Source of the DNA: Simmondsia chinensis
Lineage: Eukaryota; Streptophyta; Magnoliopsida; Caryophyllales; Simmondsiaceae
NCBI GenBank assembly: GCA_018398585.1
Contig: JAGTTD010000011.1
Location: forward strand, 19,521,346-19,585,345
Direction: 5' to 3'
Length of the DNA: 64,000 nt
The translations under genes and the position numbers were made by a program. The notes below the pieces were generated by a model. The model worked only from the letters and a program-made list of their open reading frames with translations, did no database searches and was not told the DNA's origin. Shown here one piece after another: positions 10,820 through 22,235 of the stretch. Numbering within the stretch: the first letter of the stretch is position 1; each line of letters starts with the position of its first letter.

Positions 10820-13800
10820 TTATCGTGTGAAATCAACTTGTTTTAGTGTGTTTTATCTAAATAGTGGTGTATAACCAACCATACACTGTGTTTGATAGTT
10901 TTTAATGGTGTAAATTCAACTTGTTTTAGTGCCTTACAAGAAAATAGTGGTGTATAATCAATCATACATTGTGTATGATTGGTCTAAATGGTGTGAAATC
11001 AAATTGTATTAGTGTGTTTTAAGTAATTAGTGGTGTTTGGTTAATCATACACCGTGTATGATGGGTTTAAAGGGTGTAAAATGAACTTGTTTTAACGCCT
11101 TTTAAGTCATTAGCGGTGTATGATCAGTCATACGCCGTGTATGATAGGTTTTAAATGTGTAAAATCAACTTGTTTTAATGTGTTTTCAGTAAATAGGGGT
11201 GGATGATCAATCATACTCCATGTATGATTGGTTTATATGGTTTTATATCATTTTCTCTTGGTGTGTTTGAAGCCATTAGTAGCTTAGGATCAATCACACA
11301 CAGTGTATGATTGGTTTTTATGGTGTAAAATCATTTTCTTTTGGTATGTGGTAAGTCATTAGTAGTGTATGATTGATTAAAATGGTGTGAAATCAACCTG
11401 TTTTAGCATTTTTTAAGCGAGTAGTGGTGTTTGGTCTATCATACACTGTGTATGATGGATTTAAAGGGTATAAAATTAACTTGTTTTAATGTGTTTCATG
11501 TAAATAGTGGCATATGATCAATCATACACCATGTATGATAGGTTTTAATGGTGTAGAATGACCTCGTTTAGTGCCTTTCAAGTCATTAATAGCATTCAGT
11601 TAATCATACACCATGTTTGATACGTTAAAAGGGCATAAAATCAACTTGTTTTAATGTGTTTTAAGTAAATAGTAGTGTACGATCAATCATACACCATGTA
11701 CGATAGGTTTTAAGTGTAGAATGAACTTGTTTAGTGTCTTTTAAGTCATTAATGGTGTTCGGTTAATCATACATTGTGTATGATGTGTTTAAAGGGTGTA
11801 AAATCAACTTTTAAGTTGTTTTCAATAGTAGAATGAACTTGTTTAGTGTCTTTTAAATCATTAATGGTGTTCGGTTAATCATACATCGTGTATGATGTGT
11901 TTAAAGGGTGTAAAATCAACTTGTTTTAACGTGTTTTAAGTAAACAATGATGTATGATCAATCATACTCCATGTATTGATAGGTTTCAATGGTGTAAATC
12001 GACTCGCTTTAGTATCTTTCAAGTCATTAGTGGTCTAAGATCAATCATACACAGTGTATGACTGGTCTAAATGGTGTGAAAACAACTCATTTTATTGTGT
12101 TTTAAGCAATTACTGGTGTATGATGAATCTTACACCGTGTATTATAGGTTTTAAGAGTGTAAAATCAACTTGTGTTAATGTATTTTAAAAAAATAGTGGT
12201 TTATGATCAATCATACACCGTGTATGATAGGTTTTTATGGTGTGAAATCAACTTATTTGAGTGTGTTTTATGTAAATAGTAGTGTATGATCAATCATACA
12301 CTGTGTTTGATAGGTATTAATGGTGTAAATTCGGCTTGTTTTAGTGTCTTTCAAGAAAATAGCAGTGTATGATGAATCATACATCGTGTATGATTGGTCT
12401 AAATGGTGTGAAATCATATTGGTTTAGTGTGTTTTAAGTAATTAGTGGTGTTTGGTTAATCATACACCAAGTATGATGGGTTTAAAGGGTGTAAAAGCAA
12501 CCCGTTTTAACGTCTTTTAAGTCATTAGTGGTGTATGATCAATCATACACCGTGTATGATTGGTTTATATGGTGTTATATCATTTTCCCTTGGTGTGTTT
12601 GAAGTCATTAGTGGTTTATGATTAATTATACACCGTGTATGATTTGTTTTTGTGGTGTAAAATAATTTTCTTTTGGTATGATGTAAGCCATTGGTGTTGT
12701 AGTATTTATCGTACGCCGTGTGTAATTGGTCTAAAGGGTGTGAAATCAAGTTGTTTTAGTTTATTTTAAGTAATTAGTGGTGTTTTGTCGATCATACGCC
12801 GTGTATGATGGGTTTAAATGGTGTAAAATCAACTTGTTTTAATGTATTTTAAGTAAATAGTGGTGTGTGATCAATCATGCACCATGTATGATAGGTTCTA
12901 ATGGTGTAGAATGAACTTGGTTAGTGTCTTTCAAGTCATTAATGGTATTCGGTTAATCATACACCGTGTATGATGGTTTCAAAGGGTGTGAAATCAACTT
13001 GCTTTAATGTGTTTTAAGTAAATAGTGGTCTATGATCAATCATACACCGTGTATTGATAGGTTTTATTGGTGTAAATCAACTTGTTTTAATGTGTTTTCA
13101 GTAAATAGTGGTGTATGATCAATCATATACCGTGTATGATTGGTTTATATGATGTTATATCATATCCTCTTGTTGTGTTTTAAGTCATTAGTTGTTTATG
13201 ATCAATCCTACAAGGTGTATGGTTGGTTTTTATGGTGCAAAATAATTTTCATTTTGTATGTTGTAAGTCATTAGTGGTGTATGATTGATCATACACCATG
13301 TATGATTGGTCTAAATGGTGAGAAATCAACTTGTTTTAGTGTGTTTTATGTAATTAGTGGTGTTTGGTCCATCATACACCGTGTATGATGGGTTTAAAGG
13401 GTGTAAAATCAACTTGTTTTAATGTGTTTTAAGTGAATAGATATGTATGATCAATCATACACTATGATAGGTTTTAATGGTGTAGAATGACCTTGTTTAG
13501 TGTCTTTTAAGTCATTAATGGTGTTCGGTTAATCATACACCATGTATGATGTGTTTAAAGGGTGTAAAATCAACTTGTTTTAATGTGTTTTAAGAAGATA
13601 GTGGTGTATAATCAATCATACACCTTGTATGATAGGTTTTAATCGTGTGAAATTAACTTGTTTTAGTGTGTTTCATCTAAATAGTAGTGTATGACCAACC
13701 ATACACTGTGTTTGATAGGTTTTAATGGTATAAATTCAACTTGTTTTAGTGTCTTACAAGAAAATAGTGGTGTATGATCTATCATACACCGTGTATGATT

Positions 13801-15880
13801 GGTCTAAATGGTACGAAATCAAATTGTATTAGTGTGTTTTAAGTAGTTAGAGGTGTTTGGTTAATCATACACCGTGTATGATGGGTTTAAAGGGTGTAAA
13901 ATGAACTTGTTTTAACGTCTTTTAAGTCATAAGCGGTGTAGGATCAGTCATACATCGTGTATGATAGGTTTTAAATGTGTAAAATCAACTTGTTTTAATG
14001 TGTTTTAAGTAAATAGTGGTGCATGATCAATTATACACCGTGATTGATTGGTTTTTGTAGTTTTATATCATTTTCTTTTGGTGTGTTTGAAGCCATTAGT
14101 AGTTTATGATCAATCATACACGGTGTATGATTGGTTTTTATGGTGTAAAATCATTTTCTTTTGGTATGTTGTAAGTCATTAGTAGTGTATGATTGGTCAA
14201 AATGGTGTGAAATCAACCTGTTTTAGCATTTTTTAAGTGATTTGTGGTGTTTGTCCATCATACACCGTGTATGATGGGTTTAAAGGGTATAAAATCAACT
14301 TGTTTTAATGTGTTTCATGTAAATAGTGGCGTATGTTCAATCGTACACCATGTAGGATAGGTTTTAATGGTGTAGAATGACCTTGTTTAGTGTCTTTCAA
14401 GTCATTAATAGTGTTTGGTTAATCATACACCATGTTTGATATGTTAAATCGGTGTAAAATCAACATGTTTTAACGTGTTTTAAGTAAATAGTGGTGTATG
14501 ATCAATCATACACCGTATATGATAGGTTTTAATAGTGTAGAATGAACCTGTTTAGTGTCTTTTAAGTCATTAATGGTGTTCGGTTAATCATACATTGTGC
14601 ATGATGTGTTTAAAGGGTGTAAAATCAACTTGTTTTAACGTGTTTTAAGTAAACAGGGGTGCATGATCAATCATACTCTGTGTATTGATAGGTTTTAATG
14701 GTGTAAATCGACTCATTTTAGTATCTTTCAAGTCATTAGTGATGTAAGATCAATCATACACCATGTATGATTGGTCTAAATGGTGTGAAAACAACTCGTT
14801 TTATTGTGTTTTAAGCAATTAGTGGTGCATGATGAATCTTACACCGTGTACTATAGGTTTTAAGGGTGTAAAATCAACTTGTGTTAATGTGTTTTAAGAA
14901 AATAGTGGTGTATGATCAATCATACACCGTGTATGATAGGTTTTTATGGTGTGAAATCAACTTGTTTAAGTGTGTTTTATGCAAATAGTAGTGTATGATC
15001 AATCATACACTATGTTTGATAGGTATTAATGGTGTAAATTCGGCTTGTTTTAGTGCCTTTCAAGAAAATAGCAATGTATGATAGGTCTAAATGGTGTGAA
15101 ATCATATTACTTTAGTGTGTTTTAAGTAATTAGTGGTGTTTGGTTAATCATATACCAAGTATGATGGGTTTAAAAGGTGTAAAATCAACTCGTTTTAACG
15201 TCTTTTAGGTCATTAGTGGTGTATGATCAATCATACACCGTATACGATTGGTTTATATGGTGTGATGTCATTTTCTCTTGGTATGTTTGAAGTCATTAGT
15301 GGTTTATGATCAATCATACACAGTGCATGATTTGTTTTTATGATGTAAAATAATTTTCTTTTGGTATGCTGTAAGTCATTGGTGTTGTAGTATTTATCAT
15401 ACACCCTGTGTAATTGGTCTCCATGGTGTGAAATCTAGTTGTTTTAGTTTATTTTAAGTAATTAGTGGTGTTTTGTTGATCATACGCCGTGTATGATGGA
15501 TTTAAAGGGTGTAAAATCAACCCGTTTTAATGTATTTTATGTAAATAGTCGTGTGTGATCAATTACGCACAGTGTATGATAGGTTCTAATGGTGTAGAAT
15601 GAGCTTGTTTAGTGTCTTTCAAGTCATTAATGGTATTCGGTTAATCAAACACCGTGTATGATGGTTTCAAAGGGTGTAAAATCAACTTGTTTTAATATGT
15701 TTTAAGTAAATAGTGGTCTATGATCAATCATACACCATATATTGATAGGTTTTATTGGTGTAAATCAACTTGTTTTAGTGTCTTTCAAGTCATTAGTGGG
15801 GTATGATTAATCATACGCCATGTATGATTGGTTTTAATGTTGTTCTTTCATTTTATCTTGGTGTGTTTCATGTAATTAGA
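10820..15880 (+). repeat. 83-84-bp palindromic minisatellite array, about 60 units (+)
   Basis: Each unit reads roughly TAGTG, GTGTATGAT, CA, ATCATACAC, C, GTGTATGAT, then a 45-50-bp spacer (AGGTTTTAATGGTGTAAAAT, CAACTTGTTTTAATGTG, TTTTAAGTAAA). Three alternating copies of one 9-mer make two overlapping inverted repeats per unit. The unit count is array length divided by 84. Variants are interleaved, and a 2.7-2.8-kb block is duplicated (about 10830-13060 and 13655-15760). It lies between exon 2 and the exon starting at 15913, so it is intronic. Confidence 0.9.
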
Positions 15881-15912
15881 GGTGTAATATCATGTTATTT
15901 TCGTGTTCACAG

Positions 15913-17090
15913 TAATAGGTGATGTTGCTATTGCTTGTGGTCAGTACGGTGGACACTTTAACGAGAGGGCAGAGTATGTTGGTGGAAAGTTGGATTTTGT
16001 TTTTGTGGATGAGAAGACTGACTTTGCTGGCTTGCAAAGGACTTTGGTGGAGTTTTTGGGTGTTCAGGTAAATGCAGGTTCAAAGATGCAACTTCAATTT
16101 CTTACCGGCATTCAGGACATGCCCTTATACGATGTCAACAATGATAGGTCAGTTATGATTTGGAAGGCACTGGCAAAAGAAGATAGGGCCAAGCATACCT
16201 TGTTCGTTACAGCTGAGTCCGCGGTTGATAGGAATCCTTACTTTGGTGAGCAACGGAGTCCTATTCAAACACTACCAGATGGTGATGAGAACTATGATTG
16301 TTTGGACCCTGTGGTGCCTGATACTTTTCGTGAATGTATGAACTCGGGGATGGAAGAAGCAGCCCGTGGAGATGCATCTGAACTGGATTTTAACATACCT
16401 ACGGCGACAGTGACCGGTGAAGATTGGAAAAATTCCAATCAATGTCCGTGGGACAATTTGGATGATATAAATTTATCCCGTGTGCAACCGACTGCAACCA
16501 ACGCATCACCTCTACATGGGCACATTTTTGACCGGCAGAATATTTTCCTGAAAGACCCTCTTATTATCGAACCTCCAGTGGAACCAAATGCGGAACCCAG
16601 CGTTCAACTGAATGTCCAACCCGACGTCCAAGCTACTGTTGGTCCTCATTATGATGATGATGTTGGTTTCGGTGATGAGAGTAGCTGGATTGACAGGGTA
16701 TATGGGCAGGGTAGGATGGTTGAGGTAATTGAGATGAATCAAATATTTAAGTTGAAGAAGGATTTGTTGACTAACCTGGCAGTAATTGCACTGAGGGAAA
16801 AATTTGAATTCAGGAGCTTCAAGTCTAACAAATCCTTAACGGTTGTTCGTTGTGTGCAAGAGGGTTGCACATGGAGGGTTCGATCTATGTGTCTAGCAGA
16901 TGGTGGGCATTGGATGGTTACAAAAGTTGAAAATAATCATACCCCCCCTACCGATCTCACCACTATTAGACATAAGCAAGCAACCAGCTGGGTCGTCGAG
17001 GAATGTGTCCGTAAGAAAATTATCAACCCCGGAAGAGTGTTCAAGCCACAGGATGTCATAGATGACATTCGTAGTCGCTACGGTGTTTAG
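15913..17090 (+). pseudogene. MULE transposase N-terminal half with MuDR DNA-binding domain
   Basis: The frame is open from 15903 through an acceptor (TTCACAG, 15906-15912) to a TAG at 17088-17090. Residues near the start (VIGDVAIACGQYGGHF) match the usual MULE opening. A long acidic linker follows. A MuDR/WRKY-GCM1-like zinc domain lies at about residues 280-390: VVRCVQEGCTWRVRS supplies Cys-X4-Cys and NNHTPP the downstream His, then KKIINPGRVFKPQDVIDDI. The domain binds element ends in known MULEs. The TAG falls inside the motif normally continuing into the transposase core (RSRYGV then ISYSVAWRGRE), so it is a nonsense change, not a natural end. Confidence 0.85.
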
Positions 17091-18002
17091 ATCAGCTATA
17101 GTGTTGCTTGGAGAGGTAGAGAGTTTGCATATGACAATGTCAGATTAGGTTCCCCCGAACAGTTGTATGCAAACCTGCCAGCATATTTGTATGTTTTCCC
17201 ACAGACCAACTCCGGTACCGTGTTTCATTTATGGATAGATGATGGAAGTAATTTTCAGTACCTTTTTCATTGCGTTCGATGCTTCGCTTAAAGGATTCCG
17301 GTTTTGCCGTCCTGCAGTGAGCATTATGCAACACATCTGAAGGGAAAGTACCTGGGGTGTTCTGTTCATGGCCGTTTGTCACGATGCCAATAAACAAATT
17401 TTCCTGATTGCTTTTGTTATCGGTGACACAGAGAATGACGCATTGTGGCAATGGTTCCTCAACCGATTGAAGGAAGTTATTGGGGAGCCTATCGGCCACG
17501 TTATTGTATCTGATCGACATCGAAGCATCCAAAGAGCAGTGGAAAAATTTTTCCCCAACGCATTCCATAGTTTATGCATGTACCACTTGCTGAACAACAT
17601 GAAGTTCAAATTCAAAAGTAAAACAAAGCAGTTGGATCAGCACTACTACCAAACAGCTAAAGCATACTGCCTTCAAGAGTTCCATACTTTGTTCTTCAGT
17701 TTATGTTGTGCCATAGCCAGAGCTAAAGAGTACTTGGAGACCGTGGGATTGGACAAGTGGACTCGTTCCCACTCCCCTTGTCGTCGGTACAACGCAATGA
17801 CAACAAATATATTGGAATCAATGAATGTGGTTTTGGTTAAGGTGCGTGATTATCCCATTACTACTTTAATTGATGAGATTCGGCTAGTGTTGCAGAAGTG
17901 GTTTCATGATAGAAGAGCCAAGGTTGAAGCTTGCGCCGGCACAATGTCCCCCGACATCAAAAAAAATTACAAGACATATTGAAAATATCACAAATGATGA
18001 CA
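17091..18002 (+). pseudogene. MULE transposase DDE core (nonsense and frameshifts)
   Basis: It continues the exon past the TAG, with SPEQLYANLPAYLYVF and then several one-base frame changes near 17262, 17330 and 17365. The first catalytic Asp normally lies just before the THLKGKY string (about 17332); a one-base frame break falls on that codon. From 17368 one 204-residue frame holds HDANKQIFLIAFVIGDTEND, the second Asp in IVSDRHRSIQRA, the C-X2-H in LCMYHLLNN, and the Glu in TNILESMNV. An A8 run near 17960 shifts frame again. The exon ends at a good donor, ACA/GTAAGT (18002/18003). Confidence 0.85.
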
Positions 18003-18893
18003 GTAAGTTTTGTTCTATTCGTCATATTCAATCCCGATTGCAACACATGTTTATAGGGTTATTATGTCCGTGTGTTATTAAATGTACATGGTGCAATATT
18101 AAGGATAATGTTGTATGATTAAGCACACACCGTAGATGGTTGTTTTTAATTGTGTGAAATCAACTTGTGTATGATTGCTTGACATAACCAGTGGTGTATG
18201 TTCAATCATACACTGTATATCATTGATCATGATGGTGTGAAATCAATATCTCTTAGTGTGTTTTATGTAAGTAGTGGTGTACGATCAATCATACACTATG
18301 TATGATTGGTTTTAATGGTGTAAAATTAACTTGTTTTAGTATGTTTTAAGTCATTAGTGGTGCATGGCCAATCATATAGTATGTATCATGTGTGTAAAGG
18401 GTGTAAATTAAACTTGTTTTAGCGTGTTACAACTAAGTAGTGGTGTATGGTTAATCGTACACCGTTTATGATAGGTTCTATGGGTGTAAAATCAACTTGT
18501 TTTAATGTGTTTCAAGTAAGCAGTGGTGTATGATCAATCATATACCGTGTATGATTGGTCTTAATGGTGTAAAATCAACTTGTTTTAATGTGTTTTAATG
18601 GTTTAAAATCAACTTGGTGTATGATCAATCATACACTGGGTATGATTGGTCTATGGTGTGAAATCAGCTTGTTTGAGTGTGTTACAACTAATTAGTGGTG
18701 TATGGTTAATCATACACCATATATGATAGGTTTTAATGGTGGAAAATCAACTTGGTGTACTATGTTTCAAGTACGTTGTGGTGTATGATTAATCATTAGC
18801 AATCCCTGCACTTTTAGACACGATAATTGGTAGTTTTTTTCATTTTTTTTTTGCATTACCATTATTATTCGTGCGTGTCTATCTTTTATGCAG
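18003..18893 (+). repeat. intron with 83-bp minisatellite array, about 8 units (+)
   Basis: The donor GTAAGTTTTG is at 18003, and the acceptor TTTTATGCAG ends at 18893 (TGTAG at 18898 is an alternative). The array covers about 18110-18800, with the same alternating GTGTATGAT/ATCATACAC units in + orientation as the 10.8-15.9 kb array. One unit near 18600-18650 is shortened. The last 90 bases before the acceptor are T-rich and repeat-free. Confidence 0.85.
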
Positions 18894-19345
18894 TGTAGAT
18901 TTCGCGAGCAGATGAGTATAACTTTGATATCATTGATGGGGATAAGAATTTTTGGGTTGATCTGTAACTTTGGACATATACCTGTCGCAAGTTTCAGCTG
19001 GAGCAGCTTCCATGTGAGCATGTGTTGGCGGTTGTAAGGCACAGTCCTTATGGTCTGTACGATTTATGCTCACCATATTATTCAAGGAATTATTGGTACG
19101 AGACGTACAGAGGTGTCGTGTACCCGATGCCGCACATAAGTGATTGGTCTATCCCTCATCACATATGAGAAATGAATCTTCTTCCACCCGATATGCGAAC
19201 CTCTTCCGGGAGGAGGAGGAAGAGGAGGATTCCTTCAATCGGTGAGGAAAGTGTACCGCAAAAGTGCAGTTAATGCAAGGAACACGGCACAATCAATCAA
19301 CGCGTAAAAATCCAATTGCTCTGCTCTCGAGTGGAGAAGGCACAT
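18894..19345 (+). pseudogene. MULE transposase C-terminal exon, degraded SWIM zinc finger
   Basis: The frame reads ADEYNFDIIDGDKNFWVDL, then a TAA (18965-18967), then TYTCRKFQLEQLPCEHVLAV, which is the SWIM finger. The usual C-X-C pair is Y-T-C here, so one zinc ligand is lost, while the later C-X-H (PCEH) remains. HISDWSIPHHI, then another stop, then SGRRRKRRIPSIGEESVP and a broken CCHC-like KCS-stop-CKEHG complete the usual MULE C-terminus. This confirms that the intron-split gene once extended to about 19.3 kb. It is inactive. Confidence 0.85.
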
Positions 19346-19519
19346 CCACAAACACTATCGGTCATTATTATCATGTCCCTCCTCTGAATTAACTTACGTT
19401 GATCTTTTTTCTTATTTACAGTGCAATTGCTATCAATATATGTGAAATTGTATACCATTAATAGACGTGCATTATTAATGACAGTTGTGTATTATCCATA
19501 ACACATTGACATTTTTAAG

Positions 19520-19615
19520 GTTGGTTTGAATTGTGTAATGCCAACTTCTGTTTGTGTGATTTAAGTATCTGATGGTGTATGATCTATCATACATGAAGTA
19601 TGACTACTTTAAATG
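19520..19615 (+). repeat. single degraded minisatellite unit
   Basis: One 83-bp-family unit (GGTGTATGATCTATCATACA then TGAAGTATGAC) stands alone downstream of the transposase, in the same + orientation as the arrays. Confidence 0.6.
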
Positions 19616-19631
19616 AAGAAGAACCGGTGAG

Positions 19632-19682
19632 GGTAGTTGGGGTTTGAAGACTAAAAGTGTAGGGGTCATAATTGGCACCCAA
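19632..19682 (+). repeat. terminal-like sequence resembling the right outer end of the MULE
   Basis: GGGGTTTGAAGACTAAAAGTG, cited in part, followed by GGGGTC and AATTGGCACCC, parallels GGGGTTGGAAAAAGATTAAA, TGTGGGGTTGG and TTATTTGGTAC at about 30245-30293, in the same order and orientation. It may be an internal copy of an element end. Similarity is by eye and moderate. Confidence 0.35.
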
Positions 19683-19828
19683 GCATGACATTTAATGACA
19701 TTAACTACCACCTACTTTATCCTACCCCTCCCCCACGTTGTCCCCATGTATTTGCACCTTGTATGATTTTGCCTACAAATGAAGGAGTTGGCCATGATGC
19801 CAAGCATCCACTTATCGGTCTCAACATT

Positions 19829-20038
19829 GTGTTGTCTGTGCCGCTAGGGTGGGTTCCTCAGTTCTATACTACATCTCAGCTGTTCATTGTGGGTCACAAA
19901 CCAATAGCGAATATTGATGGGTTGGATGAGAAAAGATTCGGTGTTGTGACAAGAGTTTTTCTGTGGTTTGTGAACCACAACAAATGGCTAAGATGTAGTA
20001 AAGAACTGAGGAACCCACCCGCACAGCACATACAACAT
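19829..20038. repeat. inverted repeat able to form a hairpin (arms about 78 nt, loop about 53 nt)
   Basis: The left arm, 19829-19907, and the reverse complement of the right arm, 19961-20038, share GGGTGGGTTCCTCAGTTCT, TACTACATCT and TCACAAACCA in the same order with few gaps, roughly 80 percent by eye. The right arm starts about 50 bases downstream of the stop of the antisense Argonaute fragment, so it lies in that fragment's 3' flank. A transcript in either direction could fold back. Confidence 0.7.
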
Positions 20039-20090
20039 GACGTTGCATGTCCCAAAAACCAAAATAAAATGGCTGAGGAACCGATTATCT

Positions 20091-20272
20091 TCAACAGTAA
20101 AACATCACATCCTTGACATTCTCCTTGATCTGTGGAAGTGCCCGCACCTCTCGCTGCCTCTCAGCTGTCACTGGCCCACCACCGCCACTGTTAGAACCAC
20201 TTTCATTTGCCTCCCCTTCAACATAGTAACGTGCTCGGAATGCTACCAGATGCGCATAATATGCGGGTGCCA
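20091..20272 (-). pseudogene. captured Argonaute C-terminal exon fragment
   Basis: Minus-strand translation gives [20 protein letters not shown] at its start and [15 protein letters not shown] followed by TGA at its end. Plant AGO1/5/10-type Argonautes end with very similar PAYYAHLAAFRARFY and RENVKRVMFYC strings, with a Gly/Ser-rich variable stretch between, as here ([10 protein letters not shown]). The fragment begins at AATCACAG/TGGCACCC, which looks like a splice acceptor at 20273-20275, so it is the last exon plus a few intron bases. The rest of the gene (PAZ, catalytic PIWI) is absent. It is antisense to the transposase. It is a transposon-captured host fragment, not a functional Argonaute. 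Confidence 0.8.
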
Positions 20273-20299
20273 CTGTGATTCCAAGCAAGTATCACTAGT

Positions 20300-22235
20300 G
20301 GTGTGAAGTCACTTGTATAGGTTCATTTTAAGGACTTAGTGGTGTATGATCAATCATACACCATGTATGATAGGTTTTAATAGTGTAAAATCAACTTGTG
20401 TAAGTTTGTTTTAAGAAATTAGTGGTGTATGATCCATCACACACCGTGTATGACAGGTTTTAACGGTGTCAAATGAACTTTGTGATTCTCGTAATTAGTG
20501 GTGTATGATCAATAATACACCTTGTATGATCGGTTTTGATGGTGTGAAACGAACTTGTATAGGTGTGTTTCAAGTAATTAGAAGTGTATAATCAATCATA
20601 CGTGGTGTATGATAAGTTTTAATGGCGTAAAATCAATATATGTAACTGTTTTTAGAGTAATTAATGGTGTATAATCAATCATACATGGTGTATGATATGT
20701 TAAAATGGTGTGAAATCACCTTGTTTTATTGTGTTTGAAGTAATTAGTGGTGTATGATCAATCATACACCATGTATGATGGGTTTTAAGGGTGTCAAATG
20801 AACTTGTATATGCATGTTTCAAGTAATTAGTGATGTATGATCAATCATACACGGTGTATGACAAGTTTTAATGGTGTAAAATAAATTTGAGTAAGTGTGT
20901 TTTAAGTAATTAGTGGTGTACGATCAATCATACATCGTGTATGATGGGTTTTAATAGTGTGAAATGAACTTGTATTAATGTGCTTCAAATAATTAGTTGC
21001 ATATGATCAATCATACACCGTGTATGCTAGGTTTCAAGGGTGTGAAATGAGCTTGTATTAATGTGTTTCAAGTAATTAGTTGTATATGATCAATCATACA
21101 CGGTGTATGATAGGTTTCAATGGTGTAAAGTCCATTTGTGTAAGTGTGTTTTAAGTTATTGATGGTGTATGATCAATCATACACCGTGTATGATGAGTTT
21201 TACTGGTTTGAATTAAGGTGTTTCAAGTAATTAGTGGTGTGTGATCAATCATACACGGGGTATGATCGGTTTAAATGGTGTGAAATCAAATTGTGTAGGT
21301 GTTTTTGAAGTAATTAGTGATGTATGATCAATCATACATGGTGTACGATCAATCATGCACGGTGTATGATAAGTTTTAATGGTGTAAAATCAATGTGTAA
21401 GTGTGTCGTAAGTAATTAGTGGTGTATGATCAATCATACACAGTGTACGATGGGTTTTAATGGTTTGAAATGAACTTGTATTAATGTGTTTCAAGTAATT
21501 AGTGGTGTATGATCAATCATACACGGTGTATGATAGGTTTTAATGGTGGGAAATCACATTGTGTAGGTGTTTTTGAAGTAATTAGTGGTATATGATCAAT
21601 CATAGACGGTGTATGATAAGTTTTAATGGTATAAAATCAATTTGTGTAAGTGTATTTTAAGTAATTAGTGGTGTATGATCAAACATACACCGTATATGAT
21701 GGGTTTTAATGGTGCGAAATGAGCTTGTATAGATGTGTTTCAAGTAATTAGTGGTGTATGATCAGTCACATACGATGTATGATTGGTTTAAATGGTGTGA
21801 AATCATTTTCTGTTGGAGTGTTTTATGTCATAAATGGTGTATGATCAACCATACACCGTGAATGATTAGTTTAAATGGCGTGGGATCAACTTGTGTAGGT
21901 GTGTTTCAAGTAATTAATGGTGTATGATCAATCATACACGGTGTATGGTTAGTTTAAATGGTGTGAAATCATTCTCTGTTGGTATGTTTTATGTCATAAT
22001 GGTGTATGATCAACCATACACCGTTTATGATTGGTTTAAATGGTGTGAGATCAACTTGTGTAGGTGTGTTTCAAGTTATTAGTGGTGTATGATCAATCAT
22101 ACACCGTGTATGATAGGTTTTAATAGTATGAAATGAACTTGTATAGGTGTGTTTCAAGTAATAAGTGGTGTATGATCAATCATACTCCTTGTATGATTGG
22201 TTTAAATGGTGTTAAATTATTTTGTGTTGGTGTAA
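20300..22235 (+). repeat. 83-bp minisatellite array, inner subtype, about 23 units (+)
   Basis: Units share the GTGTATGAT/ATCATACAC core but have a distinct spacer: TGAACTTGTATAGGTGTG, TTTCAAGTAATTAG. Later units carry AATCATTTTCTGTTGG and ATGTCATAAATGG. This spacer type recurs, inverted, at 23465-24950. The array lies downstream of the transposase exons and of the Argonaute fragment. Confidence 0.9.

Noticed and set aside
12543..12749. ORFs inside the minisatellite arrays
   Set aside because: They arise from a repeat period that happens to lack stops over two or three units; no conserved frame across the array because unit lengths vary.
10820..15880. CRISPR-like array (palindromic repeats at constant spacing)
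   Set aside because: The spacers are themselves repeated and related, units are 83-84 bp, no cas genes exist, and the context is plant nuclear DNA with introns.
19685..20116. A 143-codon plus-strand ORF as a gene
   Set aside because: It runs through both arms of the inverted repeat and into the antisense of the Argonaute fragment; no protein family is recognised.
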